Assembly: GCA_037178855.1 (NCBI GenBank)
Contig: JASJZC010000006.1
Span: 1,736,001-1,800,000, forward strand
Origin: Oscheius sp. JU75
Taxonomy: Eukaryota; Nematoda; Chromadorea; Rhabditida; Rhabditidae
Length of the DNA: 64,000 bases
Reading direction: 5' to 3'
Positions 23,419 to 34,961 of the stretch are shown piece by piece. A program made the position numbers and the translations under genes. Under the pieces are notes generated by a model. The model was not told the DNA's origin and ran no database searches. It worked only from the letters and a program-made list of their open reading frames with translations. The number at the start of each line of letters is the position of its first letter. The stretch's first letter is position 1.

Positions 23419-26400
23419 ACCAGAGCAGCCTCATTTAGTCTGAGTTGCTCGCCTAGAAGAACGTTGCTTCCTAATTGCTCTGCTGAATTTGAAGAAGAAG
23501 ATCTACTTCGACAATTTGCAAGTGGAATACCTTCTACTTTCCACCACTAGAGGGCAACCATCTATTTCGTCTACGAGGTACGCCTGGGAACGCGTAGACT
23601 AACCCATACCAATGACCAAAAGCCGATTTCTCACTATTGGAGCTATTAACGCCAGAACATTGTCTTCAACCGCACGACAGATTGAATTGGATGAGGCCTT
23701 GGAAAAGTTCAACTGCGACATCCTCGTTGTATCGGAAGCTAGAATTACCAGAAAAGGATCTTTCACATTCACATCTTCGCAAAGGATAGTGTTTCACTCT
23801 GGTGGCCGAACTACTGCCCATGGTATAGCCTTCGTTACCACCCCAGAAGTCGGAAAGGCTGCTGATTTTTATCCTAGGAACGACCGTATAGCCGCACTTC
23901 ATTTGAAAACGGAAAAGGTTTACATTATCGGATGCTATGCTCCTACAAGCACCTATACAGATGATGAGTACGATAGTTTTCTTGAGCAAATTGAACAGGA
24001 AATAAGGAAATGCCCAAAGAACGCTACCCCATTCATAGCAGGAGATTTCAATGCCAAGATCCAACGACGTGACGGAAATGAAAAATCAGTAGGAAAATAC
24101 TGTGGAGGAGACGGAAATCAACGTGGGACAATGCTTACCGAATTTGCTATGAGAAATGATATGAAAATATGGAATACTATGTTTCGAAGGAAGAAGAGCA
24201 AACTGTGGACTTGGAGGAGCCCAAACGGACAAGTTTTCAATCAAATTGACTTCATGCTGTCGTCTACAAGAATCAAAGTGGTCAACTGTTTTACCCATAG
24301 ATCCTTCCAATTTGATTCTGATCATCGGCTTATCGTTGCTCACGTCAAAACTACTCTAATTCAAAGGAAGAGGAGGATGCCTAAACCACACTTACGATTC
24401 AATAGGAGACAATATGTTAACAACGTCCAGCTGCTTGGTGAACCTCAAACCCCATTTGCAGATTCTGCTACTAATTCATACACAATACTACGTGCATATA
24501 CAGAAACGGCTGCTTCGAACTGCTGGCAAGACATTCCTAAAATCAAATGGATAAGCGATCATACCAAGGACCTCCTGGCCAGAAGACACTTTTTCAAGGG
24601 AAAACCTCTGATGGCTCACGAATACAAAAATGCTTGTTCTCTAGCACGGGTTGAATTACAAAAGGACATTGCTAAAAGGAAAGAAGAGAGGATAAAAGAA
24701 GCTATCATTCATGGAAAAGGAATAAAAGACGCAATAAGATCAACGGCTCACAAGAAGACATTGTTGATGATGGAGGATCCAGCAACATGTACTAAGTCAC
24801 AACGCTTCACCTGTAAGATGGTCAAACAATACTACGACAATCTGTTCCGAAGCTCAATTCCACTGAATCTCTACATACGACCGTCAGATGAATCATTGCC
24901 CCCTTTCACAACGGAGGAAGCTCGATACGCTCTCAAATCCTTGAAGTTAGGACACTCCCCAGGTCCCGATAATATTCTCCCTGACATGTTGAGTCTGGCA
25001 TCGGAACAACTCTCTCCAGTAGTTGCTGCTTTACTCAATGGCCTTTCACGTGGAGATGATGTTCCAACTGGACTCTGTGAATCTTGGATGAAACTGATAC
25101 ATAAAGGAGGAAGCTCTGAAGAATTGGGAAATTCTCGACCTATATCGCTACTATCCACTGTCTTGAAGGCGTGCACAAAAGCCATTTTGATGAGGATGCT
25201 AAGGAATCTTGATGAATTCGAAGACTATAGTCAAAGCGGCTTTCGCAAAGGTTTTTCAACGATGGATCATGTTCATGCTGTCAAGCAAATCGCCGAAAGA
25301 TGCACAGAATATTCAACTCCTATCTACTTCGCATTTGTCGACTTCTGCAAAGCTTTTGACTCTATCGAATGGAATGCAGTCTGGAGCACACTGTCATCGG
25401 CTGGAGTCAAAAAGGAATTAGTGATTATGCTACAACGAATATACGAATCCTCGAACACGTTCGTTATTGTCAACAAGGAAAAAGTAGATGTGGACTTCCG
25501 GAAAGGAATACGCCAAGGAGATACTCTCTCTCCTCTGTTGTTCAACTGCGTACTCAGGAGTATTATTCGCTCAATCGACTGGGAAGAGAATGGAATAAAA
25601 ATTGATGGAAGACGGCTGACAAGTCTAGAATACGCAGACGACGTTACCATTGTCGGAAAATCTCGACCCGAACTGGAGAAAATGCTCCGAAAACTGATGG
25701 ATGCAGCCGAGCAAGTTGGCCTACGAATTAACGACAAGAAGACGATTCTGCTTACGAACTGTACTACAACAAGGACACCCATCTCAGTCAATGGTCTGAA
25801 CTTTGCCTTCAAAGACGAAGTGAAATACCTCGGAGTCTCAATTTCTCTCCCATTGGACCACCATAGGGAGATTGATTGCGCTGTCAGAAGAGGATGGTTG
25901 GCATGGAGTCAACAAGCAAAGTGGTTAACAGATAGAACTATTCCCATGGACAAACGACGCCACCTTTTCAACTCCTGTATCACTCCAGTGGTCACCTATG
26001 GCTGTGAAACTTGGACGCTCAAGGAACAAGATAGGGAACGTCTGAAAGTCGCTCAAAGAAAAATGGAGCGAAGAATGCTGAAGATTACAAGGATGAATCG
26101 ATGGAATAACGATAGAGTGAGAAATATTACCAGAGTCAAAGATTGGGTGAAAGTAGCTGACCGACTGAAACTTGCCTGGGCTCACAGGATTACGCAGATG
26201 CCTCAGGATAGATGGACACGTGCTACCACGACTTGGATTCCTTACGACAGGAAAAGACTTAGAGGACAACCACCGCCAAGATGGAGAGATTTTTTGAAGC
26301 AAAATTTTGATAGATGCTGGTGGAATGCCCCAAGTGAAGATTGGAAACGAGTCATTGACCATCATAGATAATTCTACGATTTGGAACAATAAATAAATAA

Positions 26401-26419
26401 ATAAAAACCAGAGCAGCCT
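23419..26419 (+). mobile_element. Full-length RTE-like non-LTR retrotransposon with target-site duplication
   Basis: The element spans 23432-26406. It is flanked by ACCAGAGCAGCCT at 23419-23431 and again at 26407-26419, a perfect 13-bp target-site duplication. It ends in an AATA microsatellite tail, as RTE elements do, rather than long poly(A). One ORF encodes endonuclease and reverse transcriptase. A 13-bp perfect duplication and an unbroken 919-codon ORF suggest a recent insertion, upstream of MTFP1 and the downstream transporter. Confidence 0.92.
23612..26371 (+). CDS. RTE-type LINE ORF: APE endonuclease and reverse transcriptase
   Basis: An unbroken 919-residue ORF. Residues 1-240 or so are an apurinic-type endonuclease: N13-like GAINARTL, the catalytic Glu in VVSEAR, GDFNAK near residue 143 and SDHRLI near 236. 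The reverse transcriptase occupies roughly 430-740, with GPD after PG, FVDFCKAFDS, RQGDTLSPLLF and the catalytic YADD near residue 673. The C-terminus has the W-and-R-rich RTE tail ending in RGQPPPRWRDF-like sequence. It nicks target DNA and copies its own RNA there. All motifs expected for activity appear present. Confidence 0.93.
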   Translation: MTKSRFLTIGAINARTLSSTARQIELDEALEKFNCDILVVSEARITRKGSFTFTSSQRIVFHSGGRTTAHGIAFVTTPEVGKAADFYPRNDRIAALHLKTEKVYIIGCYAPTSTYTDDEYDSFLEQIEQEIRKCPKNATPFIAGDFNAKIQRRDGNEKSVGKYCGGDGNQRGTMLTEFAMRNDMKIWNTMFRRKKSKLWTWRSPNGQVFNQIDFMLSSTRIKVVNCFTHRSFQFDSDHRLIVAHVKTTLIQRKRRMPKPHLRFNRRQYVNNVQLLGEPQTPFADSATNSYTILRAYTETAASNCWQDIPKIKWISDHTKDLLARRHFFKGKPLMAHEYKNACSLARVELQKDIAKRKEERIKEAIIHGKGIKDAIRSTAHKKTLLMMEDPATCTKSQRFTCKMVKQYYDNLFRSSIPLNLYIRPSDESLPPFTTEEARYALKSLKLGHSPGPDNILPDMLSLASEQLSPVVAALLNGLSRGDDVPTGLCESWMKLIHKGGSSEELGNSRPISLLSTVLKACTKAILMRMLRNLDEFEDYSQSGFRKGFSTMDHVHAVKQIAERCTEYSTPIYFAFVDFCKAFDSIEWNAVWSTLSSAGVKKELVIMLQRIYESSNTFVIVNKEKVDVDFRKGIRQGDTLSPLLFNCVLRSIIRSIDWEENGIKIDGRRLTSLEYADDVTIVGKSRPELEKMLRKLMDAAEQVGLRINDKKTILLTNCTTTRTPISVNGLNFAFKDEVKYLGVSISLPLDHHREIDCAVRRGWLAWSQQAKWLTDRTIPMDKRRHLFNSCITPVVTYGCETWTLKEQDRERLKVAQRKMERRMLKITRMNRWNNDRVRNITRVKDWVKVADRLKLAWAHRITQMPQDRWTRATTTWIPYDRKRLRGQPPPRWRDFLKQNFDRCWWNAPSEDWKRVIDHHR

Positions 26420-26485
26420 ACAGTAACCCGAAAAACCTGTTTTTGCCCCTTTAACAGATCAAAAACATATTTTTCAGCATTTCAA

Positions 26486-26534
26486 TGTTTTGCAGTATTG
26501 TAGAGAATTGAAAGAACTACAACTTTGCAAAGCA
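26486..26534. repeat. Short hairpin repeat, CTACAACTT family
   Basis: TGTTTTGCAGTATTGTAG at the left faces CTACAACTTTGCAAAGCA at the right. Same family as the hairpins at 3.5, 6.9 and 46.4 kb. Confidence 0.65.
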
Positions 26535-26707
26535 TGCCAAAGCTGGACAATGAGATTTTCAGGCCAAAAAATGGACTATTCTACTGACACTTGTGTTGAA
26601 AGACTATTTAGCTTGCAGCAATTAGACAATGCTTTGTTGTTTGCAAGCACAAGAACTAAAGTTTCAAAGAGTGGAAACAATCATATTCGTCTCCAGCTCC
26701 TCCAGAA

Positions 26708-28845
26708 ATGAGTAGGTTCCCTACCAGGTCCCAAACAACAGCAAATCTACCAGGAACTTCTTTCGCGCTCAAGTCAGCTGCCAGGACGCCCCTTCTTCTA
26801 AAGCGAGCCACCTCGAAGCCGTCAAGCGAGTACACAGATGAGGCCAAACACGTGACAGGACTCGGCTTCCCCGACGAGGACCAGCGTCGCTACCAGAACC
26901 TGGACGAGATCTTAGCCAGTTTTGGCAACTGGAATCCCTTCTACCGTCACCAGATAGTCTTCAGCTGCCTCGTCTGGCTAGCCACGGCCATGTCCTACGG
27001 CCTGATCGGGGTCATGCGAGACTGTGCCCTGACGCCAGTGGGCAAGACCACCGTCTACTGTCACTGTGTCAAGAACAAGCATGCCGTCCATCAGGAAACT
27101 CTTCGCTCCACCTTCCCGAAGCTCGCGGAATGGGCAGACCCTGATGAGGACGCGAAGGCATACGAGTCAGCTTCCGAGTGGGGTTACTTCATCGGACTTG
27201 GACTGCTCTTCTTGGCCAACATCTGGGGACGTCGTTTGGTCATTGGAGTCTCGGCCATGATCACTGGGATCTCGGTTGTGTCGATATACTGGCTGGCTCA
27301 GATCAGTGTCTACCATACGAGGATGGCAGTATTGATTTCGACGGCGACTATTACGGTGAATGGGATAGACAGAGAGACGGAGTGACAGAGAGATAGAGAG
27401 ACTGAGAGACAGAGGAATAGAGGGGCAAAGAGACAAGAAGATAAAGAGAGACGAGAGGCAGAGAGCTAGAGAGACAGGGAGAGGGAGAGACAAAAAGACA
27501 GAGGGACAGAGAGACAAAATATGACAGAGAGGGACGGAGAGAGGTGAGACTGAGAGACAGAGGCAGAAACTATCTCCGATTTTCAGCTAGTGGACTTCAC
27601 GACCCTGATCAACATGCTCGAATGGGTTCCGTCAGCTGCTCGTCCTTTAGCTATCTTTGGTCAGTTAGCCTGCTACTATCTGTCAACTGTTCTCAACTCC
27701 TTCATCGTGCGCTACAGCTACAGCTTCACCCCGTACCTTCTGATCATCTATGCCGGAGTCGTTTTTATCATGGGCGTCGGAGTCTTGATGTAAATCTCTC
27801 TGTTCCTTCGTTTCGCACTCTCTCATAACCTAATTACTCTTTTCCAGCTTCCACCGCGATTCTCCCTACTACTATCTAATGCGTCACGACATTGACAATC
27901 TCCACCTCGACATCTTGTCCATTGCCAGTAACCAAAAGACGGAACTCTCTCCAGAAGAAGAACTCGCAGTCGATGACGCCATCGACGATGTGGCTTTCGT
28001 TGTCTTCGAGGGCAACGACACGATGATAGACGCAGCCATCCGAATGTTTTCGAATCTCAAGGTCGTCCGCAGTCTAATGATCATCATGGCCGTCCAAACT
28101 GTTTATAGCTCGATTGGAAGCTTCATCAATGTCCAGAAGCTGGGATTTTTCACTTGGGGAATCTTCGAAATGCCCATTCGCAATGCCATCTACAATTGTG
28201 GCGGTATTCTGCTGGCCTTTCTGCTCCTTAGACGTCGTCGGGCCCTTACGATCACGATGTCCTTCGTCTCGTGCGGCTTCCTGCTTGTTCTCATCTACGC
28301 TCTAACTGGGGACTACAGCTACGACACGTGCACAAGTAGCTACGTCTCGCGCGATGCCGTCGGCTACATGATCCTCGTACTGATGCTGTTGGCCGAGATG
28401 AGCAAGAGGGCCGGAGTCATGACGTCGATGCTCTATACGGTCGAGTACTTCCCGACCCCGATTCGGCCGATCTGCATCACTCTACAATACGCGACGATCA
28501 CGAGCTTTGGGGCTCTCTTCAAGATGCTCTCCGAAATTGTCTTGGTACGTTTTTGCTTTTGTAGAGAGACAGGTAGATAGAAAAACAAAGAGACAGAAAG
28601 ACAGAGTGTTTCACCAATTTCAGAGATACGGTCTCCACTGGCAGCGTCTCCTTCCGATTATCATGTGTGCCATCATGTCCGGTGGCTCTCTCTTTTTGCA
28701 CAAGAAGCCCTTCAATCTTTCCGCCTGGTACGCGGATCTCGAGCCGGAGAAGAAGCACAAGAAGCTCGAAGTCTACCCCAAGCCGATACTGGTTCGGAAG
28801 ACTAGAAAAAAGAAGAAGAAGGAAGACGCCACCAAGACGGAATAG
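26708..28845 (+). CDS. SLC22-like major facilitator transporter
   Basis: Four exons, 26708-27355, 27587-27789, 27848-28544 and 28624-28845, join in phase to 589 residues. A hydrophilic N-terminus precedes YQNLDEILASFGNWNPFYRH, the amphipathic lead-in typical of organic cation/anion transporters. Many hydrophobic segments follow, with a short extracellular loop holding several cysteines (CALT, CHC) between the first two. Late in the protein EYFPTPIR resembles the E-x-FPT-x-R motif between TM10 and TM11 of SLC22 and related MFS carriers. The tail is lysine-rich and cytosolic. Substrate cannot be read from the sequence. The first intron is a GAGACAGA simple repeat. An AATAAA signal lies about 30 bases past the stop. 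The start at 26708 is the first ATG of a long frame; no acceptor decides it. Confidence 0.8.
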
Positions 28846-29133
28846 AAGACGGCAAATGTGACAAGAGACAATGCTCGAAAATAATAAAACCTTCTTAAAA
28901 AAGTCTTTTTCTTTCACCCAGAAAAATACCTGTCTCTGCCTCTCTCTGCTTAATATTTATTGAAGACATATAAAACCCGCACTTACAATTAGACTAGAAC
29001 AAAAAAAAGACACGGAGGCTACAGAAAAACGGTATTCAAATGATTAAAAGAAAAAAGTGAATACAACATTGCGGTGTTTGTCTTGAGGGAGTTTTATAAA
29101 TGGTCCAGGTCGGTGGCCGCATGTACTATACTA

Positions 29134-32100
29134 CTATTTGGGTTCCAAGAAGTCGATATGACCATCCGTTCCAATGGGAAGGCCTGAAATCGTAGTTAAA
29201 TGTCGATGTACAGCGATTTCACCAAAATTGACGTAACTGTCCAAAGTAACATCATGAACCTCAGAGGGCGGTTGTTCTGGGGCAGTGGATTGGGCTGGTT
29301 GAGTTAATGAGTAAGAAGGCTAAATTAATTTTTATGATTTCCTGCATAAAGTAGTCAATTTACCTGGTCCGGGTCGGTGGTCTCAGTATTAGACGCAGTG
29401 TAGCAGTGTTGATCAGTGGTTCCCTTTCCACTTTGTCCTCCCATAGGTACTGTCGGTACCCAATCATCTTGACTATCGTCAAAAGCAGTCAATTGAGGAA
29501 CCGAGTTCGTGCGAAATACGAGCGATGAAGCTTGCCGTCTCTGCAAAACATCAGCTCTTGTCTTTTTCAGCTGCTGTGGTTGTAAACGGACTTCAGCCGA
29601 TGGAGGCTGGTGACGCGCGGCCTGAAAACTGTGACTGTCTTTTATCCATGGTTCACATGATCCCGTCATTTAACATCATCAATAGAATTTATAAGTAGTT
29701 CAAAATAAAGACATACCGGATTGTTGACTTTCAGACGTTTTTCCTCTCCTTCCCTGTTGTTCATCTCATGGTCAGAGTTTCTCTTGCGGTTATGCGGTAC
29801 ATTCGATGTCTTTCCGAGAGAAAAAGAATTCTCTGCCTGTTGGTGGAAGTACGTAGGAACCGGGATATTACTTTGATCGAAATGAATTGCCTCAAAGACA
29901 CTCTGAAGTTAAATTTATGGAAAACGGTTTTAGTGCTCGAACCTGTGGTGTTACTTGCGGACGATCTCTAGGAAGAGCAGAAGCTTGCACTACTTCTGGT
30001 ACATTTTCTCCTCCCGTAGGCATACCTTGAAGCTGTTGAATGAGTATGGCCCGATCAGATTCTGTAAGCCTCTGACAGCTTTTAAAGACCTCGTCCAGTT
30101 CGGAAGCAGAACCTGTTGGTTCGGAAGTCTAAAAAGTAAGATACGAATAAATCGGGGCAACTGAACACTTACGGGTGCAGGAATACCCCCCAGATCTGTC
30201 AGTCTGCATTTTTTGCGTAAGAGCAGTTCACGGAGGTGCCGTATAAGGCTTAGTAGCTGCTGTACTCTCGGCTTATTCTTAGCCGCTTTGGCGCAAACTG
30301 CTTGCCTCTCTTTGAAAGCCTTGATGGCTGATCGTCCTGTATGAGTCGGTTCGTTGACAACAGACTGCACCCCATTCCAATCTAAAAAGGTCAAAATTGA
30401 AGGAACATAAAAGCTTACTCTTTTGAATGTACTCCACCCATTCGCCAATTTTATCCATTACTACGTCAAGTCCTTCTTTCAAGGCTTTGCGCTTAGAAGT
30501 TACAAGTTCATGTTTGAGTAGACCGAACTCTTTGTCGACATTCTCACCGAGAGCTTTAAAATCCTGAAACTGTGAGATGCAAATTGAAAACAAAAAGGAT
30601 TAAAAAAAAACAGAAACTTTCATAAAACCCACTTTATCCTGCTGCTCAAAAAGTTCATTTTTTTTTGCTCGTTCTCTGTTTGCCTCTTTCAGACTCGTCG
30701 TATGCCTTGCCACGCTCCATGATCATTTCCGCATACGGCTCAGGAAGCTGTCCAGCTCTTTCAGGTGGTAAAGGTCCTTCTCTTTCAACCCTGATGCTGA
30801 GGCTCCTAAGATTCTAGAAAAAAATGAAATGAAACAATGAAAAATCGTAGCTCACTTGCGTGTTTGCTGGTATTATGCCCTTACGAATTCGCTTCATAGA
30901 TTTCTGCAGCCATCCTTTAACCCATGGTATGTGTCTGAGAAGTTCAGCATAATCGATTTTGTCCTCGATCACAAGCCTTCCCTCCTTCTTGAAGTTTATG
31001 TACAGATCTCTACAGAATGAAGCAGCCGCTCTATCGTCTTTTTCGATGTGAGTGGAGCCTTCACAGCCGAGGCAGAACAGCTGCAACGACCCCTTCTTGA
31101 TTATCATAAACAGAACATTAACTGCGCTCCACAGCTCATCAAAAGCTATAAAAACAAATGATACCCAGTGTCTTAACTGACTTACAGATTGATTTAAGAT
31201 CGCTTGGCCCCGTGGAAGTTGGAGTATCAGTGCCTGCATGTGTCCAGAGTTCGGACGGTGATGTTTGTCGGGGCTGATGAAAACTATCTGCCAGAATCTG
31301 TTGAAATCTCTCCTCTCTTGCCACAGAAATCTTGGGAGCTACGACTTCACTGTTCACGCGGATTTGTCTGGAAATAATCTTATTGTCAGTGAAGCTAATG
31401 ATAGATGGAAGAAACATAATCTAGAAGTTGCAAGAAAAAAATAGGACCCGGTGAAATCTTCAGAAAGGTTTCGTGCTGGGCATCCAAATAAAAAGTTCTG
31501 GCGTGCCACTTGCAAACTCGCATACTGCGGATCAGCTTTCAATGCATTTCACTAAAAATCATCGATAGTCAATGTTCAACAGGCATCTCCGAAGCGTATG
31601 CCGTCCTATCTTCACACTTTTCAGTCAAGAGCTCAAGACTAACAGTCAAAAGGATCCGCTGGACACACAGGAACCTTCAGAGCATAGTTATGATCTCATT
31701 CTATGTGGAAAGTCTGTTCTGTTCGGGCATTATAGGCCAATTCACTCCGAACTTGGCTATAAAAATGGAAATAGAAAGACTAACCCATGATCCATCAACA
31801 TCTCGTTCACCGTCATCGAATGTGAGAGATTTGGCATTGTTGGCAGACATATATTAGGACGATTGCTCTAAAAAAAATACTAGTTGAAACGGTGTGTTTA
31901 TATTCTCACCGATTCTCCAGATGATTTCGGAAGTGAGTGGGTGTTCAGCTCTTGATAAGCAGAATGTTGGTTGTTCCTGTAAAATAGGATATTCAAATGT
32001 GAAATACTTCAGATTCGACTAATTACGACAGTAAACCCAACAAAATCAATTCAGAAGCCCTTTTTTCAATAGAAATACGCGTAAACAACTGCCGACTCAC

Positions 32101-33583
32101 ACGAACTGATGATCTTCCTCTCTCATTACTTGTTCTTTGATCTGATTCTCCATCAATGAGCTGTAAAACTAGATGACAAATTGTAAAAAATGACGAACTC
32201 TTGCTGTTGACCGGACACCGGAGGTGGCATGGTCCAGAGAAGATGTTCGTCAACAGCTGGAGCGTTGTCAGGGTCTGTAAAACAACCATTGCTTCAGAAT
32301 TTACTAAAAAAGGCGCATAAGTTCGGCCTTGAGTTCAAGAATCAGTTCCAGAAGTTTTACGTCCTCTTATCGTGATCACGAGTGAGGGAGGGGTGTTTCC
32401 CAAGGAATTTCTTGGAGTAAATTGAGCAAAAGTAACAAAAGAAAACAGAAGAGACCAAACTAGATCCAGTTTATGCGGTGCACTGAGACAACAAACACCT
32501 TTGGGAAGACACATGCTTTGGCTCACATCGTTGGCAATTAATCACGGGGCAAAGTTTGCTTCAAGAATAATACTATTAGGTGATACATCTACGTAATTCA
32601 AAGTAAGCAGAAACCTGCATAACAATTTATCAATACCGAAAACGGCAGTAGGAACTAACAGTCTAGGCGAGGGAAAAGAGCAACCGTGTCATGAGCTCCC
32701 AGCATGCATCTTGGAAACCCTTCATGGTCGGACCCAATCGGTAGTTGGAAGATGTTACCCATATTTTATAAGAGGACGTGCCTCTTGGAACATTGAACAG
32801 AGGTATCTACTATCTGAAACGCGATTCAAAAGAGTCAAGCAACCGTTTTTAATTGGCGTCTCTCTATCGAAGTAAGCGCGAGAGAGTAAGGGAAGAGAGC
32901 CGAGAAAGGCGGAGGAAAACAGGGCGCGGATCGGCTGCAAAACAAAACCCCTTCTTCCGGATGTTTCGAAACGTTAAGAGCCAGAGAGCGCAGGTCATTC
33001 ATCTGATGCTGCAAGGTAGGGGAATGGGAGATTTGCAGTGACTTATCGATCTAAAGGTGAGTCACATTATGCGATTACAATTTTGTTATCAAAAGGTTCG
33101 TATTTTGTGTTTCTGGTGATAAGCAGGTGATTGAGCACATAAGTGATTCATAGAAAGAAGCTCGATTGGAAAATGCAAATACGGAAAATACCTATAGTTG
33201 GAAAGACTAATGGAAATAGAAAAAACTCCGAAAATACTTTCGTTAGGCTGACAGGTGGCGAAGGCCAGATCAAGGAAAAACAATGTAGGCTTTAGACGCT
33301 ACTCACACAAATTGTATAGAGTATAAAAAAGGAAGACCTAACCACTTTTTGAAAAAAGAACTTACCCGTTATCCCACGATCCTTTGAGGAAGAAGTCGAA
33401 ATCTGTCGGCCATTTTGTCGTGGCAGATTTTCAGCTTCGTATCTTCTGCAGATGTTAGGGTAATTCGGATTGTATTCATACACAGCATTGCTGCTAAAAA
33501 TACTATTTATTTGTAGAAACCTCAACCCACTGTTCAATAAAGTTTGTTGTCTTCTTTTGGGACGGTCTCCATGTCGAGTCCAT
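29134..33583 (-). CDS. Uncharacterised nuclear-looking protein, many exons
   Basis: Exons read in phase: 33531-33583 (ATG), 33366-33493, 32199-32274, 32101-32160, 31910-31976 and 31785-31867; then, after an unresolved gap, 31448-about 31548, 31186-31367, 30856-31145, 30633-30813, 30419-30569, 30173-30381, 29943-30128, 29717-29902, 29364-29621 and 29134-29319. The product would be about 700 residues. Visible parts: a Ser/Gln/Asn-rich N-terminus, a folded-looking middle with LFCLGCEG and WVKGWLQKSMKRIRKG, a Lys/Glu coiled-coil stretch, a helix-rich block with RSAIKAFKERQ, a basic patch RKRNSDHE...EEKRLK that could be an NLS, and a Q/P-rich acidic C-terminus. I do not recognise the family. Two spots break the frame (30690-30720 and 31548-31784), so it may be decayed, mis-assembled or mis-modelled there. 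The last exon may contain a further 39-nt in-frame intron. Confidence 0.6.
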
Positions 33584-34961
33584 AGCTGAATAGAAGAAAA
33601 TCAAAAATGTTAAAAAGAGATAAACAGTCACACCAGTCTGCTCACTGACCTATGTTTTGACTGTTTTACTCTTGAAGGCAATGTCGAAATCCATCTCGGG
33701 AAGTTCAAAACAGACGGACAAATGGGATTTCTCCAAAGAAGCTGCGATCATTTCTCGGTGTCTCGGTGTGATGGCAATCGATCGACCGTCGACCCTCTAT
33801 CCAGGGTCAACTTGGCTTAGTAGCTAGAGCCAAAAATCAACCGAATTCGGACAAAAATAGCGCTTGTGGGCCAGCCTAGGCAGTAGAAAGTCCACCAGAA
33901 GTTTGGATATTTTTCGAAGAAATACAGAAAAAAAACTTGTACTAGAATTGATTACAAGCGGCTGCAACGCTTCCCCAGTAACAGAAGTTACCTCCACAGC
34001 TGCCCTTGTCCTTAAGACTTGTTCCCTTGTCTCTTGACTTGCCAGCTTTATCGGGGTGTTAGTGTTGACAGGCAATTGTGCGGACCGGGGGGGTTGAGCG
34101 GCAAAGGAAGAAAAATGGAAATGAGAGAAGATGCGACGGCGGAATTTAATTGCCAATAATGATGAACCTGTAGTTGGTCGGATAGGGAGAGCTGACTTCC
34201 CATTGAAAATGGACGTCTTGGCAATGGAAGAGAAGGAGATCTGATGTGAGAAACGGACCATGGTAGCTTTTCTCTAAAATCTTAAATGATTGTGATCAAA
34301 AGACCTAGCGTAAAAAAGGGCAAACGTATTTTCACCAAAAGACATGAGCAACAACCAAATTGAAATGTGTTTCTACTACTATGCATCCCTGTGTCACAAA
34401 TGGATTAGGGCGTAGGCTCAGAGCACCATCAGTCTTCTCGTATGGTCCTTTGCGGTCCCAAGGACTGTACCAAACACCGCTGCGGGTCCAAGGAAGCACT
34501 CCGGGGACCGGGAAGACCGAGCATGGACTCCATCTCTCGATGGCTGCTTGCAAGTGGCGGGTTCACGAGCCAGCTTCCTTTTTTTTTCCTGCTCTTTGAT
34601 TGACAATAAAAAACAATTGACGTCACTCACTCACTTTCGGTAGAAAATTTTTTTTTGATCAAACTACATGGTGTTTTGCGACCATTGATATTCAGTTGGG
34701 GGAGCGACTGTTTGAGAAAACTATTTGATCAATATGTTTAATATTTTGCAGAGTAAGACTTACAGAACGCGAAAAAAATTTCTGTTTGTTTGAAAGACAT
34801 GCGCAATCCGCGCAGAAAAATAAAGATGGGGTTGCCTGCCTACACCTACCCCAATCCTGAAACAAAGCTTTTTCTCGCAGGATCACGCATACTACTTGTC
34901 TCTCCCATACAGTCTCAGCTCTTTATTTTTCAAGCAGTTACAATAAGAACAACCACTAAAA
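33584..34961. other. Spacer with dispersed-repeat fragment
   Basis: No gene is supported. A 438-bp minus-strand open frame at 33824-34261 covers the repeat shared with 49.1 kb and is probably not a gene. The part at 34400-34570 is GC-richer and holds an imperfect internal duplication (GCGGTCCCAAGGA, then GCGGGTCCAAGGA). Confidence 0.4.
33945..34085 (-). repeat. Dispersed repeat copy 1 (with 49079-49215)
   Basis: Read on the minus strand this aligns with 49079-49215 on the plus strand: shared words TCCGCACAATTGC, TGTCAACACTAA, TCAAGAGACAAGGG and TCAATTCTA in the same order and similar spacing. Both copies stay open over part of the same frame (AVE-T-T-E--QP-V-NS), so they may be remnants of a coding mobile element. 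Confidence 0.6.

Noticed and set aside
31510-31857. 115-codon plus-strand ORF
   Set aside because: It is the codon-aligned complement of the minus-strand gene; its openness follows from the minus-strand frame, and it has no start context or family resemblance.
33824-34261. 145-codon minus-strand ORF upstream of the 29-33.6 kb gene
   Set aside because: It overlaps the dispersed repeat, joins to nothing in phase and has ordinary noncoding codon use.
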